Assembly (NCBI GenBank): GCA_964511645.1
Contig: CAZEGV010000002.1
Coordinates: 1 to 64,000 of the forward strand
Length of the DNA stretch: 64,000 nucleotides
Direction of reading: 5' to 3'
Source of the DNA: CAZEGV01 sp964511645
Lineage (GTDB): Bacteria > Bacteroidota > Bacteroidia > Cytophagales > JAAEPT01
Shown: positions 9,282-17,158 of the stretch, piece by piece
Position numbering within the stretch: the stretch's first letter is position 1
Layout of the letters: each line of letters opens with the position of its first letter
Made by a program: the position numbers and the translations under genes
The notes under the pieces: model-generated
What the model was told of the DNA's origin: nothing
Seen by the model: only the letters and a program-made list of their open reading frames with translations
The model's database searches: none

Positions 9282-10313
9282 CTATTTTTTGATAAGCATT
9301 TTATTGATTTTTTTAACTAATTTTGGACCTTCATATACAAAACCTGTATAGACTTGTACAAGAGAAGCACCTGCTTCTATCTTTTCTAAGGCATCTTCTG
9401 CTGAGTGGATACCACCAACACCGATAATAGGAAAAGCATGATTTGATTTTGATGCAATATAACGAATTACTTCCGTAGAACGAGCTCTTATAGGCTTGCC
9501 ACTTAGTCCGCCTGATCCAATACTATCAAGGGTACTGTCCCCTGTTTTTAATTTATCCCTAGAGATAGTTGTATTAGTAGCAATAATCCCTGCAATTTTT
9601 GTATCACTTATGATATCGATAATATCGTCTAGTTGCTCTTGAGTCAAGTCTGGAGCAATTTTTAATAAAATAGGTTTTTGTTTCGGCTTGGTCAGGTTTA
9701 ATTTTTGTAAGCTATTTAATAGGTTGGTAAGAGGTTCTTTTTCTTGTAACTCTCTTAAGTTTGGTGTATTAGGTGAGCTCACGTTGACCACAAAATAGTC
9801 TACATATTCGTATAAGGCTTCAAAACATTTTTGATAATCCTCATAAGCCTGTTCGTTAGGAGTTACTTTGTTTTTCCCAATGTTTCCACCAATCAATAGG
9901 TTAGTTTTACGACTTTTGAGTCTATCGATGGCATCTTCTACTCCAGCATTGTTAAATCCCATTCGGTTAATAATGGCTTCATCTTCTAATAACCTAAATA
10001 AACGAGGAGTATCATTACCTGCTTGTCCTTTAGGAGTTAATGTCCCAATTTCTATAAATCCAAACCCTAAATTTGCTAATTCATCAATTAAAACGGCGTT
10101 TTTATCAAATCCAGCAGCAATTCCTACAGGGTTTTTGAATTTTAATCCAAATACTTCTCGCTCTAATGAGGGGTGTTTGACCACATACATTGCCTTTAAG
10201 ATAGAAGGAACAAATGGAATTTTACAAAGTAGCTTTAATAAGCTAAATGAAATATAGTGTGCTTTTTCGGCTTGAAACCGAAATAAAATGGCTCTGACAA
10301 ATAATTTATACAT
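9282..10313 (-). CDS. pyrD: Quinone-dependent dihydroorotate dehydrogenase
   Basis: Oxidises dihydroorotate to orotate with membrane quinone as acceptor; this is a class 2 enzyme. The 343 residues include the class 2 N-terminal helix (FRFQAEKAHYISF), GIAAGFDKN, FIEIGTLTPKGQAGN, the catalytic-serine block VNVSSPNTPNLRELQ and the phosphate-binding GVGGIHSAEDA. The start fits the family. It is the first gene of an eight-gene run. A promoter-like TACATTTG ends only six bases before the ATG, so the message may have almost no 5' leader. Confidence 0.96.
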   Translation of the reverse strand: MYKLFVRAILFRFQAEKAHYISFSLLKLLCKIPFVPSILKAMYVVKHPSLEREVFGLKFKNPVGIAAGFDKNAVLIDELANLGFGFIEIGTLTPKGQAGNDTPRLFRLLEDEAIINRMGFNNAGVEDAIDRLKSRKTNLLIGGNIGKNKVTPNEQAYEDYQKCFEALYEYVDYFVVNVSSPNTPNLRELQEKEPLTNLLNSLQKLNLTKPKQKPILLKIAPDLTQEQLDDIIDIISDTKIAGIIATNTTISRDKLKTGDSTLDSIGSGGLSGKPIRARSTEVIRYIASKSNHAFPIIGVGGIHSAEDALEKIEAGASLVQVYTGFVYEGPKLVKKINKMLIKK

Positions 10314-10318
10314 TAGAG

Positions 10319-10351
10319 CAAATGTAACATTTTTTGTGTGATTTTTTTCAA
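10319..10351 (-). promoter_or_regulatory. Candidate promoter for the pyrD-ftsK run
   Basis: On the minus strand, TACATTTG (10319-10326) matches the Bacteroidota -7 element TAnnTTTG, with TTG (10349-10351) 22 bases upstream as the -33 element. The spacing is slightly long. Transcription would begin within a few bases of the pyrD ATG. Confidence 0.5.
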
Positions 10352-10597
10352 AAATAAAATCTTTTGAAATCAGGTTGTGTTTTGAGTTTTAAAAGAAAAT
10401 TCTCACTTTGATTCAAAACTGGTATGATATCTAGCCTCGCACGAGCTATATAGGGAATTACTTTTTGTATTTTTTTACGGTATTATTCCTATATTTATTT
10501 ATCACTTAATTAGTGCAGTTCTATTCCCGAAATTCAATCAACTAATTGATTTTAGAGCACATATATGATAAAAACGCCCGCTTACTATTTATTTTAT

Positions 10598-10654
10598 ATG
10601 CGGAGTGTTTTTACTGACAATTATCAGTTCATTTGTGTGTCAAGATCAAGGTGA
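10598..10654 (+). CDS. Possible 18-residue leader peptide
   Basis: An ATG-initiated reading frame, MRSVFTDNYQFICVSRSR, followed by TGA, about 275 bases upstream of the reductase start. The end of the peptide carries a cysteine followed by Arg-Ser-Arg codons. Short leader ORFs with Cys near the end control sulfur-assimilation genes in some bacteria, but a frame this short can arise by chance. No strong ribosome-binding site is visible. This is a candidate only. Confidence 0.2.
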   Translation: MRSVFTDNYQFICVSRSR

Positions 10655-10928
10655 TGCATTAGTTCAAAACCTTATTAGACTTGGCGGTCTGCTGTTTACT
10701 GGATTTTTCGATTATTTTACCATTCTAAAATTTTATATATCGCTTTTTTGATAATGTCTTTTGGAGGGGGTAATGTTTATTACAACAACTCCTTCTTGAT
10801 CCCAAATTTTATTCTGAATAATCGTCTTTTTCAGTTCTTTTTCAGAATTTTATTTTGAACAAAATACTTTTACTGTGAGTTTATTTCTTACTTTTGCTTT
10901 ATAGTACAGATATAAAGACGATTAGGAC

Positions 10929-13058
10929 ATGACAAATTTAGTATTATCAGATAATATCACGACAGTAGCACAAGACGACATACAAGAATTACATCAAAAA
11001 ATTCAATCTTTTTATGACGGTAAAGAAGATGAAGAAAAATTCAGGTCATTTCGCTTATCTAGAGGAGTTTATGGACAACGACAAGAAGGTGTTCAAATGA
11101 TTCGTATAAAATTGCCTTATGGAAAAATGAATGCTGAGCAGTTTATTCGCATTGCAGATGTGGCTGATAAATATGCAACTAACAAAATGCACTGTACTAC
11201 TCGTCAAGATATTCAGATACATTATGTCAAAATGGCTGAGTCGCCAATGCTTTGGGCTGAACTAGAAGAAGTTGGGGTAACATTAAAAGAAGCTTGTGGC
11301 AATACTGTTCGTAATGTGACGGCATCCGCAATAGCAGGGATAGATCCTCAAGAACCATTTGATGTGTCGCCTTATGCACACGCTTTTTTTGAATATTTTT
11401 TGCGTAATCCAATTTGCCAAGAAATGGGTCGTAAGTTTAAAGTCTCTTTTTCTGCTTCCGAAACTGATAGTGCTTATTCATTTATGCATGACTTGGGTTT
11501 TGTGGCAACTACCAAAAATGGAGAAAATGGTTTTAAATTATTAGTAGGAGGAGGACTTGGTTCTCAGCCTATGATGGCTTTCCCTGCGTTTGATTTTATT
11601 GCTACGGACAAGATCATTCCTTTTGCGGAAGCAGTTATCCGTGTATTTGACAGACATGGAGAGCGTTCTTCTAGAGGAAAAGCACGAATGAAATTCCTCA
11701 TTAAAAAAATAGGGGTAGATGAGTTTATGAATTTGGTGAACGAACAGTTATCGGCAAATATTTTTGCGGATACACATCCAATTGACGGGGCTGTGAACTT
11801 ACCAACCATTCCTACACAAATATTTGATGTTACAAAACCTGCTAATGAGTCTTTATATAAAGAGTGGAGAGCAACAAATGCCTTTGAGCAAAAACAAAAA
11901 AAATATTTTGGTGTTTACATCAAACTCACATTAGGGAATTTATACAATGACCAAGCTCGTGCTTTAGCTAAGCTTATTCAAGATGGTTATGCAGCAGATG
12001 ATATTCGCGTTACGGTTAACCAAGGCTTTTTATTGAGATATGTAAAAGAAGAAAATCTTGTAGCTTTATTTAATGAGCTATATAAGTTAGAATTAGCTAA
12101 CCCAGGGTTTGATAGCACTGCTGACATTACAGCTTGCCCAGGGACTGATACTTGTAACTTAGGGATTGCAAGTAGTTATGGGATCTCTAAAGAACTAGAG
12201 CAAGTTATCAATACTGATTATAGAAAACTTATTTATAACAATGATATTAAAATTAAAATTTCGGGTTGCATGAATGCTTGTGGGCAACATACTATCGCAA
12301 ATATTGGTTTTCAAGGAATGTCTATCAAAAAAGGGGCAATTGTAATGCCTGCTTTACAAATCTTGCTAGGTGGTGGATTTGATAAAGACGGTCAACCAAC
12401 TATTGCAGATAAGGTGGTGAAAGTACCATCCAAAAGAGCAATAGAAGCTTTTAGAGGTCTTATTGAAGATTATACAACTAATAAGGAAGAGGGAGAGTTT
12501 TACAATAACTACTATCGCCGACAAATAGTAAAAGACAAATTATATTTTTTCTCATTATTAAAACCCTTTACAGTATTTCCAGACGAAATTCCGAATGATT
12601 TCTTGACAGATTGGGGAGATGAAGAACAATATGTAAAAGCGGTAGGAATTGGTGAATGTGCCGGTGTGGTACTCGATTTGGTCGGGACTTTGTTACAAGA
12701 TGCTCATGAAAAATTAGAGAAAGCAACATATACACTAAGTAAAGGGAATTGGCAAGACGCTAGTTATCATGCTTACTCAGCTTGTATAGCGGGGGCTAAA
12801 GCTTTGTTAATTGGAGAAGATGTTAAGTGTAATACCCATATTAGTATCATTAATGATTTTGATACTCATTTTACCCAAAAAGGTTTGGCCTCTTTTGATG
12901 GCAAAACATTTTCTGATTTTGTATTACAATTAAATCAAGTAGATGTTTCGGCTTTTTTTGGACAATTGTATTATGAAGAAGCTAGCTCGTTTATGAAGCA
13001 ACTAGATGTAATTCGTACAGAGCAAATTAAAAGAATGGAAATAACTAGCGAGGCTTAG
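10929..13058 (+). CDS. Ferredoxin-type sulfite/nitrite reductase with C-terminal HEPN-like domain
   Basis: A 709-residue enzyme that reduces sulfite or nitrite with six electrons at a coupled siroheme and 4Fe-4S centre. Two ferredoxin-like/siroheme half-domains span about residues 20-560. The cluster ligands are Cys403, Cys409, Cys447 and Cys451 (CPGTDTC, then CMNAC), the spacing expected for this family. From about 575 to 700 a helical extension resembles the HEPN domain often found in Bacteroidota homologues (KATYTLSKGNWQDASYHAYS). I cannot distinguish sulfite from nitrite as substrate. No other sulfur- or nitrogen-assimilation gene is adjacent, so it is probably transcribed alone. Confidence 0.92.
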   Translation: MTNLVLSDNITTVAQDDIQELHQKIQSFYDGKEDEEKFRSFRLSRGVYGQRQEGVQMIRIKLPYGKMNAEQFIRIADVADKYATNKMHCTTRQDIQIHYVKMAESPMLWAELEEVGVTLKEACGNTVRNVTASAIAGIDPQEPFDVSPYAHAFFEYFLRNPICQEMGRKFKVSFSASETDSAYSFMHDLGFVATTKNGENGFKLLVGGGLGSQPMMAFPAFDFIATDKIIPFAEAVIRVFDRHGERSSRGKARMKFLIKKIGVDEFMNLVNEQLSANIFADTHPIDGAVNLPTIPTQIFDVTKPANESLYKEWRATNAFEQKQKKYFGVYIKLTLGNLYNDQARALAKLIQDGYAADDIRVTVNQGFLLRYVKEENLVALFNELYKLELANPGFDSTADITACPGTDTCNLGIASSYGISKELEQVINTDYRKLIYNNDIKIKISGCMNACGQHTIANIGFQGMSIKKGAIVMPALQILLGGGFDKDGQPTIADKVVKVPSKRAIEAFRGLIEDYTTNKEEGEFYNNYYRRQIVKDKLYFFSLLKPFTVFPDEIPNDFLTDWGDEEQYVKAVGIGECAGVVLDLVGTLLQDAHEKLEKATYTLSKGNWQDASYHAYSACIAGAKALLIGEDVKCNTHISIINDFDTHFTQKGLASFDGKTFSDFVLQLNQVDVSAFFGQLYYEEASSFMKQLDVIRTEQIKRMEITSEA

Positions 13059-13073
13059 GAGTGTCAGTAACTT

Positions 13074-13676
13074 TTATAAAACTTCTTCTTCCATCTCAAA
13101 AACAGGGAATTCTAAATCTGTATCAATATAATGATCGAATTTAATGAGCTCAAGAGTGTCGTTGTAAAAGACAAATTCCCATTGATCATACATATCAGCA
13201 TCTGCTCCTTGGCGTAATATTACTTTGTGTTCATCTGTAAAAATAAAGGGATTGTTCTCATGTTGCTTAAGACCAATGAATTTTTCATTAAACTCACTTC
13301 GTGTAATTCCTATATGAATGTCTCTAATAAGGGAGAGTTGTTTATCGTAAATAGTAGCATCTATGTGCTCATGGTTAAGCACATGAAACAATGAAGCTTT
13401 ATAATTAATACTACGTAAAGTGTCTTCTCCATAGATTGCGTCCTTTTCTTGCCAAACATCACTTTCATTACCTGAACCCATGACCGTAAAAGGAGCACTT
13501 AAAAAATCATTGACTGAAATCAGATTAGTGGATGTCCCTGTATTGGTGTCTACCATGTCCATCGGGTCAAGTAGTGCTTGAGGGGGTATTTCTGTTTCTG
13601 TATTGACTTGGTTACATGATACAAATGAAACACTTACTGCAGTGATGATAAAAATAGAATAGATTACGTTTTTCAT
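13074..13676 (-). CDS. Putative lipoprotein of unknown function
   Basis: A 200-residue protein with a lipoprotein signal (VSFVSC, Cys21). The mature part is acidic and soluble, with a Ser/Thr/Pro-rich linker to about residue 50 followed by a compact beta-rich domain. No family recognised. Six bases separate it from ispE, so it is probably co-transcribed with it. It converges with the reductase gene, 15 bases away, and no terminator is visible between them. Confidence 0.8.
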   Translation of the reverse strand: MKNVIYSIFIITAVSVSFVSCNQVNTETEIPPQALLDPMDMVDTNTGTSTNLISVNDFLSAPFTVMGSGNESDVWQEKDAIYGEDTLRSINYKASLFHVLNHEHIDATIYDKQLSLIRDIHIGITRSEFNEKFIGLKQHENNPFIFTDEHKVILRQGADADMYDQWEFVFYNDTLELIKFDHYIDTDLEFPVFEMEEEVL

Positions 13677-13682
13677 AAAATG

Positions 13683-14489
13683 CTAAGCTTTAAGCCATTG
13701 AACCCAATATTGGTCTAGGGTGTTTATTTTTTTCTTGTTTTTGAATATACCAAAGACGGAGCTTCCGCTTCCGCTCATAGAAGCATATACGCATCCTGCT
13801 TCATAAAGTTGGTTTTTAATGTCAGAAATAATTGGATGATTGGATAAAATTGACTCTTCAAAATCATTTTTCAGAAAACCTTTCCATAAGTTAGGCTGAG
13901 AGATTTTTATTTTTTCTTCTAAATTAAATGATATTTTTTCGGGACTTAATCCTTGATACGCCTCTTTAGTAGAAATGTGAATATTAGGGTTTACTATTAG
14001 AACATGGTATTCTGACAGGTTTAGTTGTATGTCTTTAAATTGATCACCTTTTCCGTAGCAGTACTTTACTTTGTTTTGAATAAAGAAAGCACAGTCGCTC
14101 CCTAATGTTCTTGCGTATTCTTCAAGGCTTTTTTCTTCTATATTAAGCTCGAATAATTGATTGATTGCCCTGAGCATATAAGCTGCGTCACTACTACCAC
14201 CGCCTAAACCCGCTCCAATAGGAATTTGTTTGTGTAAATGAATTGTTACTGGAGGTATGTCATAATCTTGTGCCAATAGCCGATATGCTTTTATACATAA
14301 ATTATCTGACTCGCTACCTGGAATTTGTATACCAGTGCTTTCAAATGAAAGTTTATCAGAAGGATTTACTTCCAAAATGTCGTGTATACGCACAGGGTAA
14401 AAGATAGAGGCTAAATTATGAAATCCATCGTCTCTTTTGTCAGTAATATATAAACCAAGGTTTATCTTGGCATTAGGGTACAGTATCAT
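13683..14489 (-). CDS. ispE: 4-(cytidine 5'-diphospho)-2-C-methyl-D-erythritol kinase
   Basis: Phosphorylates CDP-ME in the MEP route to isoprenoids. GHMP-kinase motifs are present: PNAKINLGLY at the N terminus, the ATP-binding loop GAGLGGGSSDAA near residue 90, and MSGSGSSVFG near the C terminus. I place the start at 14489 (MILYPNAKINL), giving 268 residues. An in-frame ATG at 14549 would add 20 atypical residues, and a promoter-like sequence at 14511-14541 lies inside that extension. Divergent from the acyltransferase gene at 14552. Confidence 0.93.
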   Translation of the reverse strand: MILYPNAKINLGLYITDKRDDGFHNLASIFYPVRIHDILEVNPSDKLSFESTGIQIPGSESDNLCIKAYRLLAQDYDIPPVTIHLHKQIPIGAGLGGGSSDAAYMLRAINQLFELNIEEKSLEEYARTLGSDCAFFIQNKVKYCYGKGDQFKDIQLNLSEYHVLIVNPNIHISTKEAYQGLSPEKISFNLEEKIKISQPNLWKGFLKNDFEESILSNHPIISDIKNQLYEAGCVYASMSGSGSSVFGIFKNKKKINTLDQYWVQWLKA

Positions 14490-14510
14490 GTAGAAGTTCT
14501 TATATTTGTA

Positions 14511-14541
14511 CCAAAGTAGGCAGCTAATTTTTAAAAACCAA
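14511..14541 (-). promoter_or_regulatory. Candidate promoter for ispE
   Basis: On the minus strand, TTG (14539-14541), 20 bases, then TACTTTGG (14511-14518), one mismatch from TAnnTTTG. It would start transcription about 15 bases before the ATG at 14489 and supports that start. Confidence 0.5.
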
Positions 14542-14551
14542 TTTAGCAATT

Positions 14552-15148
14552 ATGATTTTATATGGAGCAGGCAGGCATGCGAGGGTAGTGATAGATTGTT
14601 TACTAGATGCTAGGGTGGAGATAGGTGGATTTTTTGATGATAATTTAGACTTGGTGTCCTTGAATGGATTTGATGTTTTGGGTAAGTATGACCCGACTCT
14701 TAATCCTCAAAACAAATTAGTAATTACAATATGTGATAATAAAGTGAGACAAACACTTAGTAATCTTATTGAGCACCCTTTTGGTGTTATCAAACACCCT
14801 AGTACTGTTGTTTCAAAATATGCCCGTATAGAAAAAGGAACTACTTTGCTACATGGTGTTATTGTCCAAACAGGGACGAAAATAGGAAAGCACTGTATTG
14901 TTAATACTGGTGCAAGTATCGATCACGATTGTGTTATTGGTGATTATTGCCACATATCACCTCGTGTGACACTATGTGATAGTGTTGTGCTAAATGAAGG
15001 TGTTCAGATTGGTGCGGGTGCTATTATATTGCCTCATGTTACTATTGGGAAATGGTGTGTGATAGGTGCCGGCTCTGTTATTACAGAGGATTTACCCGAT
15101 TATTCAGAAGTGATTGCTACACCAAATAAATTGCTAAAGAAAGTGTAA
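14552..15148 (+). CDS. NeuD/PglD-family sugar O- or N-acyltransferase
   Basis: A 198-residue protein with an N-terminal nucleotide-sugar-binding Rossmann-like half (ILYGAGRHARVVIDCL) and a C-terminal left-handed beta-helix of hexapeptide repeats (for example IGKHCIVNTGASIDHDCVIG). The His in SIDHDC is the usual general base of the family. Such enzymes transfer an acetyl group to sialic acid or bacillosamine-type sugars during surface-glycan synthesis. No other glycan gene is adjacent, so the acceptor is unknown. A bidirectional terminator follows at 15164. Confidence 0.88.
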   Translation: MILYGAGRHARVVIDCLLDARVEIGGFFDDNLDLVSLNGFDVLGKYDPTLNPQNKLVITICDNKVRQTLSNLIEHPFGVIKHPSTVVSKYARIEKGTTLLHGVIVQTGTKIGKHCIVNTGASIDHDCVIGDYCHISPRVTLCDSVVLNEGVQIGAGAIILPHVTIGKWCVIGAGSVITEDLPDYSEVIATPNKLLKKV

Positions 15149-15163
15149 ATAAATTTTTGACAC

Positions 15164-15200
15164 AAAAAAACCTGTTGCTTTTAGGGTAACAGGTTTTTTT
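15164..15200. terminator. Bidirectional rho-independent terminator
   Basis: Perfect 13-bp inverted repeat: AAAAAAACCTGTT (15164-15176) and AACAGGTTTTTTT (15188-15200) with an 11-base loop. It lies between the convergent acyltransferase and mscL genes and has T-runs in both directions. Confidence 0.9.
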
Positions 15201-15222
15201 ATGTCAAAATAAATTGTGTTGA

Positions 15223-15648
15223 TTATTTTTTTAGTAAGTCACGAATTTCTCCTAACAATACTTCTTCTTTAGTTGGTGTTGCAGGTGCTTTTGGTGCTTC
15301 GGATTCTTTTTTCTCCATACCTTCTTTTAGTTTGTTATACCCTTTTACTACCATAAACACTACAAAAGCAACAATTATAAATGTAAGAATATGATTAAAA
15401 AAGGTGCCATAGTTAATTGCTACTTCACTTATCGCATCACCAGCTCCTCCAGCAGTTTCTGCTACTGCATCTTGAATCACTAATTTTAAATCATTAAAAT
15501 CAACACCACCGAGTATTTTTCCTACTGGAGGCATAATGATATCACTTACTAATGATTTGATAATTGCACCAAAGTAAGTACCCATAATCATACCTACTGC
15601 CAATTCCATTACATTACCTTTGCTGATGAATTTTTTGAATTCGTTCAT
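15223..15648 (-). CDS. mscL: Large-conductance mechanosensitive channel
   Basis: A 141-residue inner-membrane pentameric channel that releases solutes on hypo-osmotic shock. It has the amphipathic N terminus (MNEFKKFISKGNVMELAVG), TM1 with GMIMGTYFG, the periplasmic loop after IMPPVGKILGGVDF, TM2 (ILTFIIVAFVVFMVV) and the charged C-terminal helix ending LGEIRDLLKK. Length matches the family. A -7-like TAATTTTG lies upstream on the minus strand without a clear -33 partner. Confidence 0.96.
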   Translation of the reverse strand: MNEFKKFISKGNVMELAVGMIMGTYFGAIIKSLVSDIIMPPVGKILGGVDFNDLKLVIQDAVAETAGGAGDAISEVAINYGTFFNHILTFIIVAFVVFMVVKGYNKLKEGMEKKESEAPKAPATPTKEEVLLGEIRDLLKK

Positions 15649-15739
15649 TTTGTTTATTTTTTTTGGTTAAAATTAAGTTAATCCGAAAAGTAAAGGGTTT
15701 TGTTTTAATTACAAAATTATGTGTATAAACTCCTGTTTG

Positions 15740-16420
15740 TCAGTGGTCAGTGGTTTGTTTTTTGGCTGTAGACATAGTGTACTCAGCATTAAGTCCTTTT
15801 ACAATTTGGTCTGTAATGTTAAGGCTGTCACTAGCGTATAATACATTAGACATACTTCCAGTTGTGATAATATATGAGTAATGAAACTCTGAGCTGTATT
15901 TTTTGAGGTAAGTAGAAATATTTTCTCCTAGTTTTTCAGTGAGCTTACGTTCACGGGCTATTAATTTCTCTGACAGCTGTTGTTTTCTAGTCATTAATCT
16001 TTGCTCTTTGTCTTGTAGTAGTTTTCCCGCTGCTTCGTATTCTGCTTGTGTTTTTATCATACCAGATTGAGCTTTATCTTGTAAATCTTGTAAGTCACTC
16101 ATTAGTTTTTTTTCAGAAGCCATTAGTTCTCTTTCCGATTTTTTATACTCTAGGTCTAGTTTTTTAGTGATCTCTGCTACCAGTTTATACTTAGCCATTA
16201 GTACATCACGATTTACGTAGGCTATTGGTAAGTTAGATTCATCAATAATAAGGTTTGGTAACTCTGGCTTAGTAGTAAGTCTCAAACTATCTTGTTTTGT
16301 ATTTTCAGTAATATTCGCGTTAAGCGTATCATACTTGTTTTGTAAAGTTGATAATGAAAAAAACAAATATGCTGATAACGCTAAAGCTATTCCTCCTACT
16401 ATAATTCCTATTTTGTTCAT
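15740..16420 (-). CDS. OmpH/Skp-like periplasmic chaperone
   Basis: A 226-residue protein with an N-terminal hydrophobic anchor or signal (residues 5-26), then the OmpH start block LPIAYVNRDVLMAKYK. A long Lys/Glu-rich coiled coil (about 85-165) and a short C-terminal strand domain follow. Skp-type proteins hold unfolded outer-membrane proteins in the periplasm; the tentacle-like coiled coil is the visible basis. The gene is divergent from the PAP2 gene and stands apart from mscL by 91 bases. Confidence 0.85.
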   Translation of the reverse strand: MNKIGIIVGGIALALSAYLFFSLSTLQNKYDTLNANITENTKQDSLRLTTKPELPNLIIDESNLPIAYVNRDVLMAKYKLVAEITKKLDLEYKKSERELMASEKKLMSDLQDLQDKAQSGMIKTQAEYEAAGKLLQDKEQRLMTRKQQLSEKLIARERKLTEKLGENISTYLKKYSSEFHYSYIITTGSMSNVLYASDSLNITDQIVKGLNAEYTMSTAKKQTTDH

Positions 16421-16525
16421 GGTATCTCTTATTATTATTCGGCTAATGTAACACTTTCTTAAGGAGATTTCATTTTCATGTATGGAGTATTTTGGCTAGC
16501 TTGCTTCTTGTATGAAAAAAGTAAG

Positions 16526-17158
16526 ATGAGTCTGAGTCAATTTTTATATCAAAACCGTATTTTTTTAGCGATTTCAGGAACTTATGTTTTATTAGCTTCG
16601 GCAATCATTTACTTAACCAAACAGGGTGATGCTGTACTATGGTTTGATGCACATCATACGTTTGTAAGTGATTTGTTTTTTAAAATGACGACCTATATTG
16701 GTGACGGAATTTTTATTGTTTTATTTCTAATAGGCTTGGCTTTCCGAAACTATCGGCACGTAATTTTTATAGGAATTAGTTTGGGCATAAATGCCTTAGT
16801 TGTTCAACAGGTAAAACACTATCTTAATTTTCCTCGTCCTCGTAAGTACTTCTGGCCTCGTGAGGATTTTCATTTCATTTTACCACCAGACGATGTTCAT
16901 GGTGATTTTTCTTTTCCTTCAGGGCATTCTAATGGTGCTTTTACATTATTGTTTTGTTTGGTGATTATATCATATAAGAGTAAAAAAACTCAAATCATAT
17001 TGGGCTTACTAGCGATTAGTGCTTCAATATCTAGGCTTGTACTGTTTCAGCATTTTTTACGAGACACAGTAGTTGGTGCTAGTATTGCAATCGTTCTTAC
17101 TACCGTGTTATATTTTATATTTAAACAAATACCGTTTTTCAAAAAAGAATTAGAATAA
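16526..17158 (+). CDS. PAP2-family membrane phosphatase
   Basis: An approximately 210-residue membrane phosphatase with the three PAP2 signatures: KHYLNFPRP, the central FPSGHSNGAF, and SRLVLFQHFLRDTVVG, which holds the catalytic His and Asp. Five to six membrane segments surround them. Substrates in this family include phosphatidic acid and undecaprenyl diphosphate. I prefer the ATG at 16526 (MSLSQFLYQNR); an ATG at 16478 would add 16 residues. The stop overlaps the next start by one base (TAATG). Confidence 0.9.
   Translation: MSLSQFLYQNRIFLAISGTYVLLASAIIYLTKQGDAVLWFDAHHTFVSDLFFKMTTYIGDGIFIVLFLIGLAFRNYRHVIFIGISLGINALVVQQVKHYLNFPRPRKYFWPREDFHFILPPDDVHGDFSFPSGHSNGAFTLLFCLVIISYKSKKTQIILGLLAISASISRLVLFQHFLRDTVVGASIAIVLTTVLYFIFKQIPFFKKELE

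Larger units (their letters stand above)
10314..10928 (+). other. 615-bp intergenic region upstream of the sulfite/nitrite reductase
   Basis: No full-length gene is visible. Contents: the divergent pyrD promoter at its left end; a potential long hairpin with arms near 10450 (TATAGGGA) and 10490 (TTCCTATA); a short ORF at 10598-10654; the near-palindrome CTGACAATTATCAG at 10614-10627; a small AAGGT/ACCTT stem around 10648-10673; and a -7-like TACTTTTG at 10889-10896, which would start transcription about 25 bases before the reductase ATG. No clear -33 TTG accompanies it. The S-box (SAM-I) consensus is not present. The region looks regulatory rather than coding. Confidence 0.55.

Noticed and set aside
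10314..10928. SAM-I (S-box) or other known riboswitch before the sulfite/nitrite reductase
   Set aside because: I looked for the conserved S-box core and the SAM-II pattern and found neither; the remaining hairpins are too weak to name a class.
11227..11412. Antisense frames within the reductase gene
   Set aside because: They are opposite-strand shadows of a strongly supported gene with intact motifs.
13683..14549. Longer ispE start at 14549
   Set aside because: The added 20 residues do not match the family and contain the likely promoter at 14511-14541.
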